Assembly: GCA_022376465.1 (NCBI GenBank)
Contig: JACDTU010000034.1
Span: 1 to 64,000 of the forward strand
Origin: Cubamyces lactineus
Lineage: Eukaryota > Basidiomycota > Agaricomycetes > Polyporales > Polyporaceae
Direction of reading: 5' to 3'
Length of the DNA stretch: 64,000 bases
Below the pieces are notes generated by a model. The model had not been told where the DNA came from. It saw nothing but the letters and a program-made list of their open reading frames with translations, and did no database searches. Numbering within the stretch: the first letter of the stretch is position 1; each line of letters opens with the position of its first letter. A program made the translations under genes and the position numbers. Positions 33,849-45,811 of the stretch are shown here, piece after piece.

Positions 33849-35442
33849 GAGGAATGAGTGAATTTGTAGAAGGTGTGTAAGCGTGTCGGGGTATGGGGTC
33901 TCCGCTGATCCCTGTGAGCGAGCGCTGGTGCAGCGATTCGGGAGATTGTATGGTGGAGAGCCTTGCCCATATATACTTCATTCAGACCTGTCCAACAAAC
34001 GATTGGTTGCACGAAGGTGTCCGGGACGAAGGACACGAGTCCAGGTGAGGAGCCGTATCAATTGTTACGTCCGCCACTTCTGCCGCTCTGATCGGGGGGA
34101 GGGGGCATCGCAAGCAAAGTGTTAAATGATATGAGTTGCTACACGTCATGAAATGACAAGCCGCTGTAGCAGATGAGTGGGACTGTGATGTAGATCATCT
34201 AGCAAGAGGGAAGAGTTCGCGATTCGAGTCTTCCATAGCTCGCACAGAACTGACAAGAGGACTGTGCAGGTCGCATACCGTCCACAGGTTGCGATACGTT
34301 TTGAAGTGGCGAGGCCTTCTTGTGCGAGCTCACTGAATATGCACCAAGCTAGGTGGTAGAGACTGAAGATCAGGCTGCCCATCCAGTCCGACATCCGAGT
34401 CGTGGTCGTGGTGTCGTAGCGTAAGCGCTAGGTACAACAATGACAAACAAATATCAACTCGTGCCGGCCAGCGCTTGACTTTGGCCTGGATCCCTTCGAC
34501 GACCAAATCCGTCTCGAATATCGTCACCTCCGAAAACATCTGGGGATCTGCGCAGCTACTCCATAAACTAAGGGATACATACGGAGACAAGAGACTTCGC
34601 TACTGCAAAAGTACTGGCTGCGACTCAGTCCGGTGCCACTGTTCAAGCCGACGACAGGCGGGTGTGGATCGCAGTAAGCCTGGCCGCCGACTCGGCCGGT
34701 CCTCATACTGTCCCACAGGCATAGCGCTCTGCAGGCTCAAGTTTGCCTTCGTGAACGTCGGCTCCCACTTGTATGGGGGCTGGGGAATGGAAGCGCTTCG
34801 AATGTTACAACATGGCTGCGTTCCACGTCTTGTTCGGCTCGAGAGACGACATGGTTGATTAGTTGTGCCACCGTGATACATCAAGCAACCCTCGGCCTCG
34901 GTCAACTCTTGAGTGGTTGATATGAATTGCCATTGCATGGCATGAATGGCATGCGAAAAGAACAACCCTCTGGAGTCAAAGAGATGGAGTACCATCCGGT
35001 TATCCTTGTACTTCATATTAGCCAGCGTGGCGGATGGCAGGTACTCCACCCTCTTTTACGAGGGTAGGGTGAAAACGGTCCTTGCGTTTTGTCATTACTT
35101 GGGTAGACATCGGAATATAGGCCGCGATGCTGCCAGGAAGCGGCAGTGTCCGGTGGCCGGGGCGGTCGGGCCCCATCGGAATGGTCTCATAGGGCGATCA
35201 TGTCACTTGGCGGCTCGAGGTGAGCGTACAAAATTCTCGACAGGCAAACTCAAGAATGGCTTGGTCTCGAACTTGAGTAATATACAACTCTTACAACTCA
35301 CAGTGAGGTAGGGAGGGGATCCTTGTAATCGTACACGATGACGCTCAGTTATTCACTTCTGCTGGCAAGTTCTGTCGACAAACATCATGCGGGCCACGAC
35401 AACAGGCGACTGACACGCGCATGGTGCATACGGACTAGCCTT
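33849..35442. other. Intergenic region, no confident gene
   Basis: About 1.6 kb. The left edge is the Se promoter. A - strand frame at 34600-35049 (about 150 codons) starts at an ATG but has no recognisable motif, so I do not call it. No repeats or RNA genes seen. Confidence 0.4.
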
Positions 35443-38400
35443 TCAAACGGACGACCCGCCCAGGCCGAGAGCATTTTTAACAACGTCCCGCCAATCCTCC
35501 TGCGCAGAACGATCCATGCTGGTGGATCGAGCCGTGTATGCGGACACCTTTGTCCCTTCGGCGAAGTCCGCGGTGTTGACCACGACGGCGTCATAGAACA
35601 CAGCGCGTCCTAGCGTAATCCTCCCCGTTGCAATCCGCGCTCCGCCCTGAGAGAGACCCGGTCCAGATGCCTTGGCCGGCTGCGAGTCGCTGTAGACGGT
35701 GACACCAAAGGAAGTGCCTGGTTCGAAAAACGCAGCGGCTTTGGTCGTGAAAGGCTGCATGGCGGCTTCAGGGCGGTTCAAGTACACGATGACGCCCTTC
35801 GCGAGCTGGTCCGGCGTGAGTGCGGGAGTGCAGTCGAGTGTGACACGATCGGAGGAGATCTGGGCGTTCGGCGCACGAAGGAGCATATGGTCGACGTGTT
35901 TCTCTGCCGGTGTTCCGTACAGGTAGAAGGGCGTGCATGATGCAGGATAGGCGGGATCACGCCAGCGAGAATTGAGCGGGCGATCCTTTACGACGAATGT
36001 AATGGTGATCTTCACGGACTGCATGAATATAGCGCTGCAGTGTAGCATATAGTATTCAGCCAACTCTTCTCGGAAGGAAAGCGTCGAAGAGCGGCACTCA
36101 CAACAAAGGAGGAGCCGTAACATTCCCCACAATCTGACGGGATCTCAGAAGATCTCCGACAGTTGTCTTTTGATCTGTGCTCAACTCGAACGTGAGGTCG
36201 GGATGGGCAAGCCGAAGTGCCTTGTACTGAGCCGCCTGTGTGGGGTCCGAGAAACTAGCTGCGAGGATCAGCTGCTGGCGGCCGTTCGCGTGGTAGAACA
36301 GAGGTCTGTAGACAAGGTACAGATTATCGGAACCCTGCATGAGGAACACATGGGTCTGCGGAGACACCGTGTTGCGAGCGACGACGTTCTGGGGGGGAAT
36401 GCGATGGTCAGAGGGTTTCACTTGGCTGTTCGCAGCCGCTGATGCGTCTATACCTTGACTTCTTCTTCGAGACCTGCTTGGAATGACTTGGCCAAACTCT
36501 GTACATAGTTGCCCGCCGATTGGAAAAGCGACATGACGACGTTGCGAAGAACGAACAAATCCTGACAAGAATCTGTCTCGAGGCCGATCCGGCTGTTTCG
36601 ACGCCAATGTTTGTGTGTCACGAAGGGCGCAATGCGAAGAGCGACTGGGACTCACGTTTGGAAGTTCTTGACGCAGTCGCCGTAGTCTTCCTGCTTGAAC
36701 ACGGTCGAGCTCAGGAACAGCGGGATCGTCTTGATGTCAATTTCGGAGCCGGGCTTCGGAGTGGAGAAGCGATTGTAGAGTCGATTGTTAAGGTAGTTGG
36801 CCTCCTCGACGTCGTCGTTCACCCTCCCATTGATCCGGAAGTTGCATGCAAACGCGTTGATGTTCAGGTCTGAGCCAAGCTTACAGAGGACCTTCAACGC
36901 ATCCGAGTCGGCCACAATGTCCTCATTCGACTGATCGAGGATGCGTTCGCGAATGATCTTGATGTCCGACTCATCCACCGCGTTGAATGGGATGACGATG
37001 AAGCTGGTTTTGTCATCAGACATCGCCGACCAGTGTGCAGCGAACTTGATTGCGGTCAGCGCTTGGACGATATTCAGCGAGCACTTGCTGGACTCACCCG
37101 GCGGCATGTGAATGAGGCTTCACCAAGCAGAGCGCCGTGTCCTTCTCTATGCAGCCCTAGGACGGAGTGATGCAGGTAGCACGCCACGGCAGGTGCTCCA
37201 GGCTTGCTGTGAAAACAATGGACGTCAGGTTTGTAAGAGCGAGGCGAGTGCGAAAGCCGAATTCAAACACCGACCTCCCCTCTATCCCGTATATACCGAT
37301 GCTCCCATCGCCTTGTGCCCCTCCATCGATGTATGGTGCCGACCACGTGAGCAAGAGGCGCATACGTTCATCACGGTAACAGAGAGCCCCAGCGGGATAA
37401 GGAATGTAACCCGCCTTGTGCGGGTCGATAGTGATCGAGTCCGTCTGCGCGAGCGCCTTGAACTGATCCACCGTGCTGTCTCGAAGCGTGATGCTGGGCA
37501 CGAAGTCGCGGTCAGGATCCTCGCCTTCCTTGGGGAGCCCAATCATCGGTACCGGGCGCTCGCGGAGCATGCTCGCGTAGTATCCGCCCCAGGCTGCGTC
37601 GGCATGCACCAAGAAGGACAGGCCTTGCTTAGCGAATTTCGGCTTCAGCGCGAGAATCTTGTCGAGGGGATCGACAGAGCCCTCTTCAGTCGACCCGATG
37701 ATGGCGACGACTGCGTACACGGCGCACTTGCGGTTGACGCAATCTTGAAGAGCGGCGGTCAGCGCATCGATGTCGATGCGAGCATTGTTGTCGACCTTGA
37801 TGTTGACACAATTCTCGCGGCCGATGCCAATCAACGCTACGCGCTCATGAGCATCGATACTCTAGAACCCTGAGGTCAGCGACCGTGAGAACTTACCTGC
37901 CGCCTTCGGCCAGGAGTAGTGCTTCGTACTTGAGATGAAGTACAGAGGTTCGACGTCGACACCGTACATCTTCATCAGCTTCTCCTTACCCGTGGTCTGA
38001 GCAAGGTAAGGCTCAAGAGCTTTGCCGAGGAATTCGGACGTGATTCCGTACTGTGCAGCAAGCCGGTCGGCGAGGCTCAGGACAACGTCCGGCGTGAGAT
38101 TGAGAAGTTGCCATGCCGTCAACTTGCTCAGAAGCTGGGGTGTATCCGGTTCGTCGCAAGTGGTAACAGTGAAGTCGTTCGCAACAAATGCGAGAGGTTT
38201 ATCTCCCTTGGTCATGGCAGCATGAACGGAAAGGCCATAGAACTTGAGATTCCGAGCTGAAGAAGTTGCTGAATATCCAACACATTACTAACGTTATTGG
38301 GATGCCTCACCAGCCCTATAATGATCACGGGATAGTGAGTCCTGGGCGGTAATAGAAGGATACGGTGTGAGCGTATGCGTACCACATGGATTCCATATTC

Positions 38401-39079
38401 GCCACGGTCCCATCTGCGGTAATGTGGCCCCACGGTGAGACGTCGTCATGTTTAGCGTATCCGAGCATGCCACACAGTTGTTCGCCGACAAGGCTCTCCA
38501 GGACAGTTGTGACGGGACTGGCTTCAAAGGCCACCTATAAGTCGCATTGAATAAGAACATGATCACGGTGCATAAGCGTAATGAGAGCTCACGTTGTTTG
38601 GGTTGAACAGAATAGCGATGATCCATCCGACGATCGAGGGCATAGAGCTATGGAGGGGGCTCAGAGCGTGTCAAGAAAGGGATCGGTATCATAGCCTTAC
38701 ACCTCCATGTTCATGTGACCCATATATCGCACGGAGAAGAAAGGCACAGATCGTGCGTTCAGTAAGCCGCTGATTTGCTCGGCTGTACGTTCGAGCACCT
38801 CAACAGCTTTGCTAAACTCTGCAGAAGCCTTCATCGACGACGTGATAAACGGCTACATGGACATGAGGATCAGCATGAGACCACCGCCCACTGGGATCTG
38901 TCGATACGTACCCCATCTTGCGACTTATAGTACTCACGAGTCTTGGCATGCTCATCCAGTGCGCCGAGGAACAGCCGCTGCAAAATGTCGAAGTTCTCGG
39001 CGCATGGGCCAAGGAAGGAAGCTGACAAGGCATTGTGGAAGCTTTCTTTGACAGGGACTGGCTTGGTGTTATCGGACAT
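35443..39079 (-). CDS. Large PLP-dependent group II decarboxylase (copy A), possible splice/frame defect
   Basis: Exons (complement): 38912..39079, 38701..38852, 38593..38647, 38383..38534, an exon ending at 37897 (start about 38256 or 38268), 37275..37836, 37098..37206, 37044 down to 36656, 36454..36592, 36102..36388, 35443..36034; about 985 residues. Family features: LTPDVVLSLADRLAAQYG, KHYSWPKAA, HADAAWGGYYASMLRE and the cofactor lysine in DPHKAGYIPYPAG. This fold removes the carboxyl group from Glu/Tyr/Trp-type amino acids; substrate is not predictable. After the catalytic part come about 450 extra residues, conserved in copy B. Exon sizes match copy B (168, 152, 55, 152 ...), but exon 4 ends in phase 2 (ATG TG/GTACGC) while the only AG sites before the next exon (CGGAATCTCAAG) need phase 1. 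I found no GT-AG pair that keeps the frame there. Confidence 0.82.
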
Positions 39080-40548
39080 GATGCTGAGAGCGAGGTATAG
39101 TGAGAGCGTGGGGGTGTGGGGGATAACAACCTACGGGTGCGATACATATACTCCCGAGCAGGCTCCGCTGAGAGCCTATGACCACCGCTAGACGGGCCCC
39201 CCGTGGGCCACCCGTGATCTGATAGCGCTTACCTGGTAGTCGCGAAGTCTGGTAAGTTGTATCCAGGATGTAATCATGGCCTTACATGACAGCAGCACTG
39301 GGCCCCGTGTACTATCAGAAGCCACGACGCCCTATAGGTGATGCGTCAGAATCGCCCGGCGATACCTGGAAGTGCCCCCATGTGAACAGCATTCACTCAC
39401 ACTCACAGAAGAGATTTATCAGGCCGGGGATGTACACCTTCCGACAACGTACGAAGTACCAGGATAGCGTTCAGTTGCTGTTCTTGCTGCTTCAACGAAG
39501 TATGGCACCTACTCTAGTCTCTCATCTGCACCCGGCGTGCAATGTACCGGCTGTTGCCGAAACACTGAAGAGCCCCGTGGGCCCAACGCAACGCTAACCT
39601 ACTGTCAGTGTCAGATGAACTCTCTACTATCGATCATCCGTACACGTCTAGACCAGGGCCGCCGGATTGCATACGATGTGAGCATAAGACCTTGGGACAA
39701 GCTCTTTGTCAGAATAGACATACACGTCTCCCGTTGGCGGTGCACTCACCACTGGCTGTGAAGCGGCGTAGGTATGGCGGCAAGCATTCCTCGCTAGCGT
39801 TCACAGAGTTCGGAACACTCGCGTGAGCAGGCCCACCACGACGCGTTCTGGTCTTCCATGCACTCGTCATGCCAGCTGACCAGGAAGCAAGTAGCGACGG
39901 ACGCTCCCGGCTGCGCAGAACCGCCCATGGGTGTTGAACTTTAAGAGACAGGGGGTTCGTTGCTACCAGATGACGTTTCCGAGGGGCAAAGTCTGAGGGT
40001 ATATTCCGCGCCATTACCAGTGGGCACGAGACATTGTTGGAGAGCGCACGAACTCAACGCCACGATGGGCTGTTGCTGCCGATGCTTAGCTGTTAGGTTC
40101 AATCCTGTTCGATGGTGTGGCGCATGACGAGTTTTCTCAGCAGCGTCGAGCACAAGCAGCATACTCCTGCTGGCTTCGACTTCGTCTTGCCGCTGTGGCC
40201 TTCTATGGTTCGTTGCTGGGAGGCAAGTTCCTGCTTCGGTCTGAGCCTTTGTGAGGACAGCAAATTTGAATCCGCCGCGGTAAGGAAGATGCCAGAGTCC
40301 CCTTGCACTGGCAGATAGATTCGAACTCCAAGATAGGTGACAAGACTCGATGGTTACGAAGACGAGATTTCATAGCTCTACACTGGTTCAGGGCTTGTGC
40401 AGGATTGAGGTCGATATGATTCGCGTCTGCATTTAGGGGGGCAGGGGAGGGGGGGTTAGCTTTAGGAGGGCATGTGGGCATGCGAACATGGAAGAACTTA
40501 GAGGATCGTACTGCACTGTCCATACTTCCTATCACCTCCAGGACGGCG
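39080..40548. other. Intergenic region, no gene identified
   Basis: About 1.5 kb between the start of decarboxylase copy A and the 3' end of F-box paralogue 4 (both - strand). Short frames only; no family motif, repeat or RNA gene recognised. Confidence 0.4.
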
Positions 40549-41903
40549 TCATGAATCCTGCCACCCTGAAGATTCTAGCATGGCCACGTCGAGCACAACG
40601 CCGGGCACGCGCTCAAAAGCTTCAAACGCCCGCCTCCATCTTTCCACGATGGCCGTCCGATCCGGCTGGTTCGATGGTGAGCTCGGCGATGGAGCCCCGA
40701 CATGTGGCTGCCAGAACTGAGGCCGGATACGGAGTACGAGCATGCGGAAGCGCGGGAGGCGCGTCTTATCTGCGAGGGCGCTTGCCAGACGTGCGCACAG
40801 CCGATCCGACACGGACACCACGTCGTCTTGTTGATCAAAAAACGAAAGCCTCAGGCATTCCAGGGATGGCCACGGGGGACGGCGGCGCTCTAGTGCCTCA
40901 CATAGCTCAGCGATCATTCCGTCCGACTGCGTTGAGACGATAGTGTCGGGGGTATACTTGAGGTGCAGCGTCCGCAGGGCAGTGCAACGCGAAAGATTGT
41001 CGAAAACATACGCGTGGTCGTTCGCTACGCGAGGATTGACATGAATGCACGTAGATCAGCGCAAACCGAGCACACAATACGTTCGAGACCGAACTCACGA
41101 TATGTGCCTATCACGGGCATGACGTTTGGATCCCGGAAGGTATCGCGCAAACGAACAGAAGTATCTGTGACGGATATGCTCACGGAGCGCAACCGACGGG
41201 CTTCGGATATGACAGGGACCCACCACAGGGCCTCGGTCGGATGTCTGAGCAAGATGGTGATGCTCTCAAGTTGGGCAACGGACCCACGATGGTTGAGCAA
41301 CAGTCGCCTCGCAAAAGCCCAATGAGACCACGGGCCGTCCGTAACCACCAATTCGTGCAGTACCGGAAATCGCAGCGTTTCCAGGGGCGCAGGAGACGCA
41401 GGTAGGGGATGCGGCAGCCGCCTCATGAGCTCTTGACGGTATTGCACGAGATAGTCGCAAATGAGCCTCTTCAGGCTCGGTAGGAAGCCCATGATCGCGA
41501 TGAGATCGTCCGTCCCCCGGGTGAGCGAGACCCACTGCAGATCAAGCGTGTGCAGGTTGCGCAGGAGATAGAAGGGGAGAAAGTCTGACGTCAACGACCA
41601 TACCTCCCGAGTCTGTCTGTGAATGTCTGCTCGTAGTAGAAGCCGAGCCATCTTGAGAGACTTGACGAGCGCGCCGAGTTGGGGGTTGGCTTGGAGGGTC
41701 CTCGAAAGTAGATCTAGTCGCCAGAAGGCCATGCGTGGTACAGTGATGCTCTTGTACAGGCTTGAGCGAGCACACGGGAGGAAAGTACGGCTGGTAAGTG
41801 CGAGACGGCGCAACGTGAACGAATCACCCTCCAGCATTTCGGCGATGTGGTAGAAAATGTCGAGAGGTAGAACCATGATGCCAGGAGTACTTGCCTCAGG
41901 CAT
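40549..41903 (-). CDS. F-box/LRR-like protein (paralogue 4)
   Basis: Exons (complement) 41099..41903 and 40549..41024; 426 residues. The start is the ATG at 41903 (MPEASTPGIMVLPLDIFYHI), aligned with paralogues 2 and 3; the frame stays open further upstream only through a GAG microsatellite read as poly-Ser. The 74-nt GTGAGT...CGTAG intron shifts frame and is required; it restores TYPNDHAYVFDNLSRCTAL at the family's phase-1 site. Same conserved blocks (LGALVKSLKMARL, VERWRRAFEAFERVPG). Not accompanied by secreted-family genes. Substrate unknown. Confidence 0.82.
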
Positions 41904-41984
41904 GTTGGAACAGATGCGATGTTGATGTTGAGGCCTTATCTTACGGGAATTTCTGGACTGAAGATGATCCTCTAGGAGTAACTT

Positions 41985-42000
41985 GGAGGAGGAGGAGGAG

Positions 42001-42033
<33 letters not shown>
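41985..42033. repeat. GAG/GGA trinucleotide microsatellite
   Basis: About 50 bases of GGA/GAG units with a few AAG interruptions, immediately upstream of F-box paralogue 4. On the - strand it reads as a CTC-rich leader, so it probably lies in the 5' UTR or promoter. Confidence 0.85.
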
Positions 42034-42397
42034 ATGCATTTGAGCAGACGGGAGCCTATACTCATCGCGTCGCTAACTTAGGCCTAGATACCAGCGCTCC
42101 GAATTTCACGGACACATCAAGTACAGTAAACCCATGTACCATGATCAAGAGACTTCCAGTCTATAGTATATAGCAGAATGGTACAACATCTGTGAGTGAG
42201 TAAGTACTGTCGGACAAACAACAGGCCTAGTAGGTGGTACTACAATAGGGTATAATATCATGTGTACGTCACGCCCAAGAATCCTCCCGTCCCGTATACC
42301 ATATGTACCAGTGGCCAGTTCCATCCAATTGTTCCCCGTCCGTACCGATAACACACAACGAGCAGCGGAGGGAAGCGCGATCGTTGAGCGCAGGGTA

Positions 42398-45300
42398 TCA
42401 AATGACGTTGACGCTCTGCAGGTGTGCGCGGAGGATGCCTTCGCGGACTGTCGACAGTCGGATGATGTGGGCGCATAGAGGTAGGACATCGCAGAGGGTT
42501 GCAGCAGCAAGTTGTTGATGCGTGGTAGACAATCGAGGAACGAGGGATCGCCGGACGGACAGAGGCAAGCGACACACGCAATGGAACCCAGCAGTCAGTG
42601 ATACAGCGAACGATACAGAGGCAGAAGAGACGAAGAAGAACAGCGAAGCACGGTGAGCTTGCGTCGCCGGGTTGTAACGCACGATCGCGTTCGCCATCCG
42701 GATTGACGCGCCTCCGACGCGCAGACAAAATGGAAGGCAAAAAGAATGGACCGCAGGAAACTCACCTCCGACAAGAATCGCTGCAGTGGAGCGCGTATCC
42801 TACGAACAGAACAAACGTGCATCAGCCACCAAGCCAATCGAACGCCCTCAGGTCCGCGCCCCACCCCCACGCTCCATGCTCACAACCACAACCACACTCC
42901 TGATCTCCGGCTTCCAGTCAGCGCGCACCGCAGACGCCGATGAGAACGCGCGCGCGTCAAAAGGAGCCGGGAACACAGGGCGAGACGCCAGGACGAGGAA
43001 ACACGCGAGAGCGGGAACGAAGTACGTACGATGACGGACGTCTCGTGCCAGTAGAACGGACGTGGTCGGGGCGAAAGCCGTTTCTATATCATCCAACAGA
43101 AGAAGAGAAAGGAACGTCAGCTCAGATTTACCTCAGTACGCGCTCGGAGAACACGTACATGGTACCCCCGAAACTTGTCCCTGAAGTCTATTGTGTTGTC
43201 GTTGAATCATCGCATAGGCGCAGCGAAGGGAAAAAAAAAAAGACCCCAAGGTCAGCCACGTGAGTCTGCGCAACCGCACAAAGCGCACCCGAGGTCGAAA
43301 ACTAGGTTGCACGCACATTTCGTGACGTTCTGCACGTCGTTTGGCTGGTCGCCGTAGCTGGGCACGTACTTGACGACCCGGATCCCCGCGGCAAGCGTGG
43401 CTTGCAAGATGTCCATCTGTAGGTGAGGCGGCGCCGGAGTCCCGGAACGGAGCGTCGTAGACATCATCAGTAAGCACCGATACCCCGATATCATCCGCAA
43501 CACAACACTCGGAACAGAACGAGAGCACAGATACGAGGTGAGTCACCTCTCATATTAAGCGCGGTAAATCGGAAAGCACAGGAGGGGCAGAGGAGGGAGC
43601 AATGCGGAAGAGAAGCCAGAAGCACCCTCCAGGATCAGCGCAGCGGCTATGCGGCGCGATAGCGGGTGCATTGGCACCCCCTTCCTTTCGTTGATATCCA
43701 CAACGAGCGATGGACGATGGGGGCGCGACGTCGCTCACACGTCGAGATGATGGAAATGCAACGACACAACGCGCGCGCCCCGACGAGTCCGCAACGTGAT
43801 GTAACGGGCGGCTCCAGCGCCTCATCCTATGGCCTCCGGGTGGATGCGCGCCCGCGAGGGAGAACGATGGAAACCGATGTCCAAGTCGGAAGGCAAGCTG
43901 ACATGCTGCGACAGGGCTTACCTTGTTCAGGAAGAGGATCAACGTTGTCTTCACTAGCAACACGCTCTGGCAGATCTGGCGCCAGAGCGAGATAGAGTCT
44001 TCCTGCGGGGTGACGGCATCCGATCAGCCAGGTTCTACGTGCCCATACGCGCGCGCACCGAGACCAGACGAGAGGAGACGAGGCGCGATGGTGAGACGTA
44101 CCAGCCGGTTGACCTTCGGGTCTTCCTCGAGCGTAAGGTTGAACGCGAGCGGCGCGAGGAAGATGATCGCCTGGATATCATCGAAGTACGGTATCCAATG
44201 TTGGCGCTACGGGTGTGGGCACATGCGCTGATCATCAGCCTCACGCGTTCACATGCACAGCCGGGGAAGCAACACGCACGACGCTGCGCGACCCGCCGAC
44301 ATCATAGATGTACCACTCCGTGCCTGGGAGCGCGCCTGTATAAAGTAGGTGTGTGTGCGTACGCGTGCGGATGCACAGCACCGTCAGACGGCTGGGAACG
44401 CAACCCTGTGCAGATGAACAGAAGAAGCCACGGACCGTTTTCCATCGTGAAGTGATGCTCCTCCACGCCGAGCGTCCGGACGCGCGCGCGGACAATGTCG
44501 TCTGCGGAGGTGGAGGCGTGAGCGGCAACGATGGCATGAGGGCATATCGCATCCCTTCGACGCGATGTGATGACTCACCATCTGTTGGCTCGTAGTTGAT
44601 TGCAGCAACCCGGCCCGCATCGTTCAAGAAGCTGCTGGACGTGAGTGCGTAGAGAGGCGGATGCAGAAGAGAAGTGCGCACAATCCGGGCATGTCCTGCA
44701 AACGGACATTGTGTTTCTTCAGCACACCCTGCACGACCTGGTCCTCCCACAGCGTAACGATATCGTCCTTGCACGCGGCGAGGACCGCTGTCGGGTTGTC
44801 CTTGTCCTTGAACTGCGAGTTGCCCGTCCCTGGCCGCGACCCGCCCTTCAATACCGATACGAGCTGTGGCGGCTGAGGTTGTTGTGGCTGCACGTCCAAC
44901 GTGCTCGTGTTAGCACTAAGCGCGGCGAGTACGCCTTTCCATCCACTCCCGGCGCGCACACATAGATCGCGATTCGCGGCGGCGGTGCTGTCCGGCAAGA
45001 GTTTCCGCATAAGCTCGTCTTCGATTGGAAGGAGTGCGGAGAGGCGCATGCGGATCCGTCGATGATGGTCGTTGAGGGGCGAAGTCGAGAACCTGACACC
45101 AGGCGCGCTTGGTGTGCGACCGGCAACGCCCTTGCCTTTGGCTATCGAGGACGGCGTGGTGGTTTGTAGCGATGACTCCCACTCCTCTTGCAATACCTCT
45201 AACAGGCGTTTGACGCATCTTGGGAGAAGAGATTAGCATCACAAGTGAAACTGGCAACGTGTCGAATATGCTGAAACGAGAGTCCTTGGGACCATACAAT

Positions 45301-45811
45301 CGTCATGTGGAGCAGGTCTATGACATCTGCTCACGAGAGGAATAGAACGGAGCAGGGTAACTAGGATACATACCTGATGAGGTTTAGCTGGATAATTGTC
45401 TTCCAAGCAGCGCGTTCCTTGGCGAAGTGTTGTGGGGAGAACTGTAGCTGAAAGTCTTTGCGCCGATGAGCGTGACACAGGAAACAACTATGATCAACTG
45501 CTCACTCTTGAGGGTAGTGCTCTTGCCCGACTCCGCCTGGCCTGGGGACGGAGGGTCGGCTGTGTGTTCTGGAGGATACACGCGTCGGAGTACGCACCTA
45601 GAAGGAGGATCTTGATGGCGCGCTTGCGTCGCTCGTAAGCCTTGCGAGCCAAGGCGATCTCTTCGTCAATTTCCTTTGAGACGCGTTGGGCCTCCTCTTG
45701 CTGACGGATACGGCTCATGCGTTCCTCCGGGGTTTCGTCAAAGGGTGGTTGGAGGGCGCGGGTAAGAGGGTCGTCGGGGTCGTTGCTGTTCCATAGCGTG
45801 CGCACGGCCAT
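42398..45811 (-). CDS. Divergent, enlarged heterotrimeric G-protein alpha subunit
   Basis: Fourteen exons (complement): 45598..45811, 45506..45541, 45374..45455, 44682..45218, 44579..44634, 44436..44501, 44283..44335, 44102..44206, 43922..44002, 43317..43416, 43132..43187, 43030..43083, 42766..42799, 42398..42447; 507 residues against about 350-360 usually. All phases agree. Motifs: P-loop GQAESGKSTT (residues 72-81), switch I RARVRTLG with the catalytic Arg at about 315, switch II DVGGSRS (342-348), NKMD (409-412), and C-terminal helix TVREGILR-type ending HLQSVNVI. Switch II has Ser346 where signalling G-alpha has the catalytic Gln. The extra length is mainly a low-complexity insert in the helical domain (within exon 4, around PQQPQPPQLVSVL). 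There is no N-terminal MGxxxS myristoylation site. It probably acts at membranes in receptor signalling; GTP hydrolysis is expected to be altered. Confidence 0.93.

Noticed and set aside
34600..35049. - strand frame of about 150 codons
   Set aside because: No recognisable motif, no paralogue in the window and no supporting splice structure.
41904..42065. Poly-Ser N-terminal extension of F-box paralogue 4
   Set aside because: It comes from reading the GAG microsatellite; alignment with paralogues 2 and 3 places the start at 41903.
45219..45373. A possible extra exon in the G-alpha gene
   Set aside because: Joining 45374 directly to 45218 gives LNLIRCVKRLLEVLQEEW in phase, as expected for the family; every attempt to add an exon here breaks the frame.
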